From Sediminibacterium sp. (GTDB taxonomy: Bacteria; Bacteroidota; Bacteroidia; Chitinophagales; Chitinophagaceae): DNA of 6,569 nucleotides. The notes under the pieces are model-generated. The model made no database searches and had not been told where the DNA came from. It saw only the letters and a list, made by a program, of their open reading frames with translations. The stretch spans positions 1 through 6,569 of the forward strand of contig JALRFB010000054.1 in assembly GCA_023256555.1 (NCBI GenBank). The letters run 5' to 3'. Both the position numbers and the translations under genes were made by a program. This document shows, piece by piece, positions 5,778-6,569 of the stretch; position 1 is the first letter of the stretch; each line of letters opens with the position of its first letter.

Positions 5778-6569
5778 ATGGACTATCTATAATGTCTACA
5801 TAAGCAGTTTTACTCATGATACTAGCCCCATTCATAACAAATACGGTAGGCCAAACTCTTGCGGCAGTTTTGATCATTGTAATATCCCCTATTAATATGT
5901 TTTCTTTTGGTAATAAAGTACTTGCGTGATTTTTGTCTGCAGTTACGATATACACTAACTTATGTTTATTATGCAAGATGCTTAATAATTTTTCCCAAGG
6001 AATACTATTATCAATTTCTCCAGCAAATACTAAAATATAAGGGGTACTTGAAGTAAATAATGCATCAGTAGAATCTACTCCATTTATTGTATTTAGTGCG
6101 AAATTTTGGATGGGTGCCATAATTCCATTGCCTTTACGAATAACAACTTCTTTTCTTGATTTATACACATAGGTACTATCAAAATCTGCTGGGAAATTAG
6201 ATGGATCAAATTGATAAGTTTTACCATTTTTTATAAATTCCATATCCAATCTAATACTATCAGCAATCGCATTAGCTGGTAATTGCATTTGTTCTTTAAT
6301 ATCTTTCCCTACTTTATAAGGTAGACAATCGATTATTGGAAGATGTTGTAAAACATAATACTGTCCATAACCAACACCAAATGAACCCACTAAAAGTATA
6401 ATAACCCCCCAAGCCTTATGCAAATTGGTTTTAACTTTTTTGTGATTGATTAATAAAATCACAATAGCCAAGAATAAAACAATATCTTTTATAAATGATG
6501 TTTTAGGAGTTAGAGGAATACAATCTCCAAAACAGCCGCAGGTTTTAATTTTACCTGAGAACAATGCAT
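5776..6569 (-). CDS. MauE/DoxX-like membrane protein with C-terminal thioredoxin-fold domain (BT_3928 type), 5' end outside the window
   Basis: The frame is open to the window edge, with about 263 visible codons; the N-terminus, probably two more membrane helices and the true start, is missing. Residue 1 here is the Leu codon at 6564-6562. First comes KTCGCFGDCIPL (residues 7-18), the cysteine motif typical of the MauE-like family. Membrane helices follow at about 24-40 and 52-72, then LPIIDCLPYKVGKDI (75-89) with another Cys. A soluble periplasmic-type segment follows, and from about 165 to 255 a thioredoxin-like fold (PYILVFAG, then GDITMIKTAARVWPTVFVMNG). The C-terminal domain has no CXXC pair, so any redox activity must use the N-terminal cysteines, or the domain is structural. 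MauE-like proteins are linked to disulfide formation or electron transfer, but the exact role of this family is unknown. The CBS gene follows after 74 bp. Confidence 0.82.
   Translation of the reverse strand, partial: ALFSGKIKTCGCFGDCIPLTPKTSFIKDIVLFLAIVILLINHKKVKTNLHKAWGVIILLVGSFGVGYGQYYVLQHLPIIDCLPYKVGKDIKEQMQLPANAIADSIRLDMEFIKNGKTYQFDPSNFPADFDSTYVYKSRKEVVIRKGNGIMAPIQNFALNTINGVDSTDALFTSSTPYILVFAGEIDNSIPWEKLLSILHNKHKLVYIVTADKNHASTLLPKENILIGDITMIKTAARVWPTVFVMNGASIMSKTAYVDIIDSP

Noticed and set aside
6562..6564. TTG as the start of the MauE-like gene
   Set aside because: The frame remains open to the window edge, and the cysteine motif normally lies well inside the protein after membrane helices, so the gene is 5'-truncated.
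1..6569. CRISPR array, tRNA or rRNA gene, insertion sequence, toxin-antitoxin or defence genes
   Set aside because: No spaced repeats, RNA gene signature, transposase or related motifs were seen; nearly all of the sequence is taken by recognised housekeeping genes.

Overview
The window is an AT-rich stretch (about one third G+C by eye) of a chromosome from the phylum Bacteroidota. Three things point there: Bacteroidota-typical protein families (WbqC-like, a BT_3928-like MauE/redoxin membrane protein, a LEA type 2 lipoprotein); promoter -7 boxes of the TAnnTTTG type; and start codons without a convincing Shine-Dalgarno sequence. The protein sequences feel closest to Chitinophagaceae (Sediminibacterium-like), but this is from memory and not a search result.

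Layout from left to right. The 5' part of a WbqC-like gene (minus, 1-218, cut by the window edge) diverges from a small LEA type 2 lipoprotein gene (plus, 257-724). That gene converges on pyrE (minus, 728-1357). pyrE diverges from a Nudix hydrolase gene (plus, 1438-1863), which converges with zero spacing on coaD (minus, 1864-2334). coaD is the last gene of a minus-strand run pyrR (3322-3846), pyrB (2344-3279), coaD. pyrR diverges from recF (plus, 3897-4979), which is followed 18 bp later by a DUF721/DciA-like gene (4998-5279). These two run into a strong bidirectional-looking hairpin (5271-5310). Beyond it lie, on the minus strand, a two-CBS-domain protein gene (5312-5701) and a MauE-like/thioredoxin-fold membrane protein gene (5776 to the window end, 5' end missing).

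These are mainly housekeeping genes. PyrB (aspartate carbamoyltransferase), PyrE (orotate phosphoribosyltransferase) and PyrR (regulator/uracil phosphoribosyltransferase) serve de novo pyrimidine synthesis. CoaD makes dephospho-CoA. RecF and the DUF721 protein belong to replication and repair. The region is very compact: strands alternate often, two convergent pairs have 3 and 0 bp between stop codons, and no gap between genes exceeds 80 bp.

I found no mobile element, CRISPR array, RNA gene, toxin-antitoxin or defence system, and nothing I would call a new biological system. The points most worth checking are the short distance between -7 boxes and start codons at several genes (possible leaderless mRNAs), the tandem repeat in the wbqC/lipoprotein divergent promoter, the short Nudix protein, and PyrR without any visible attenuator.
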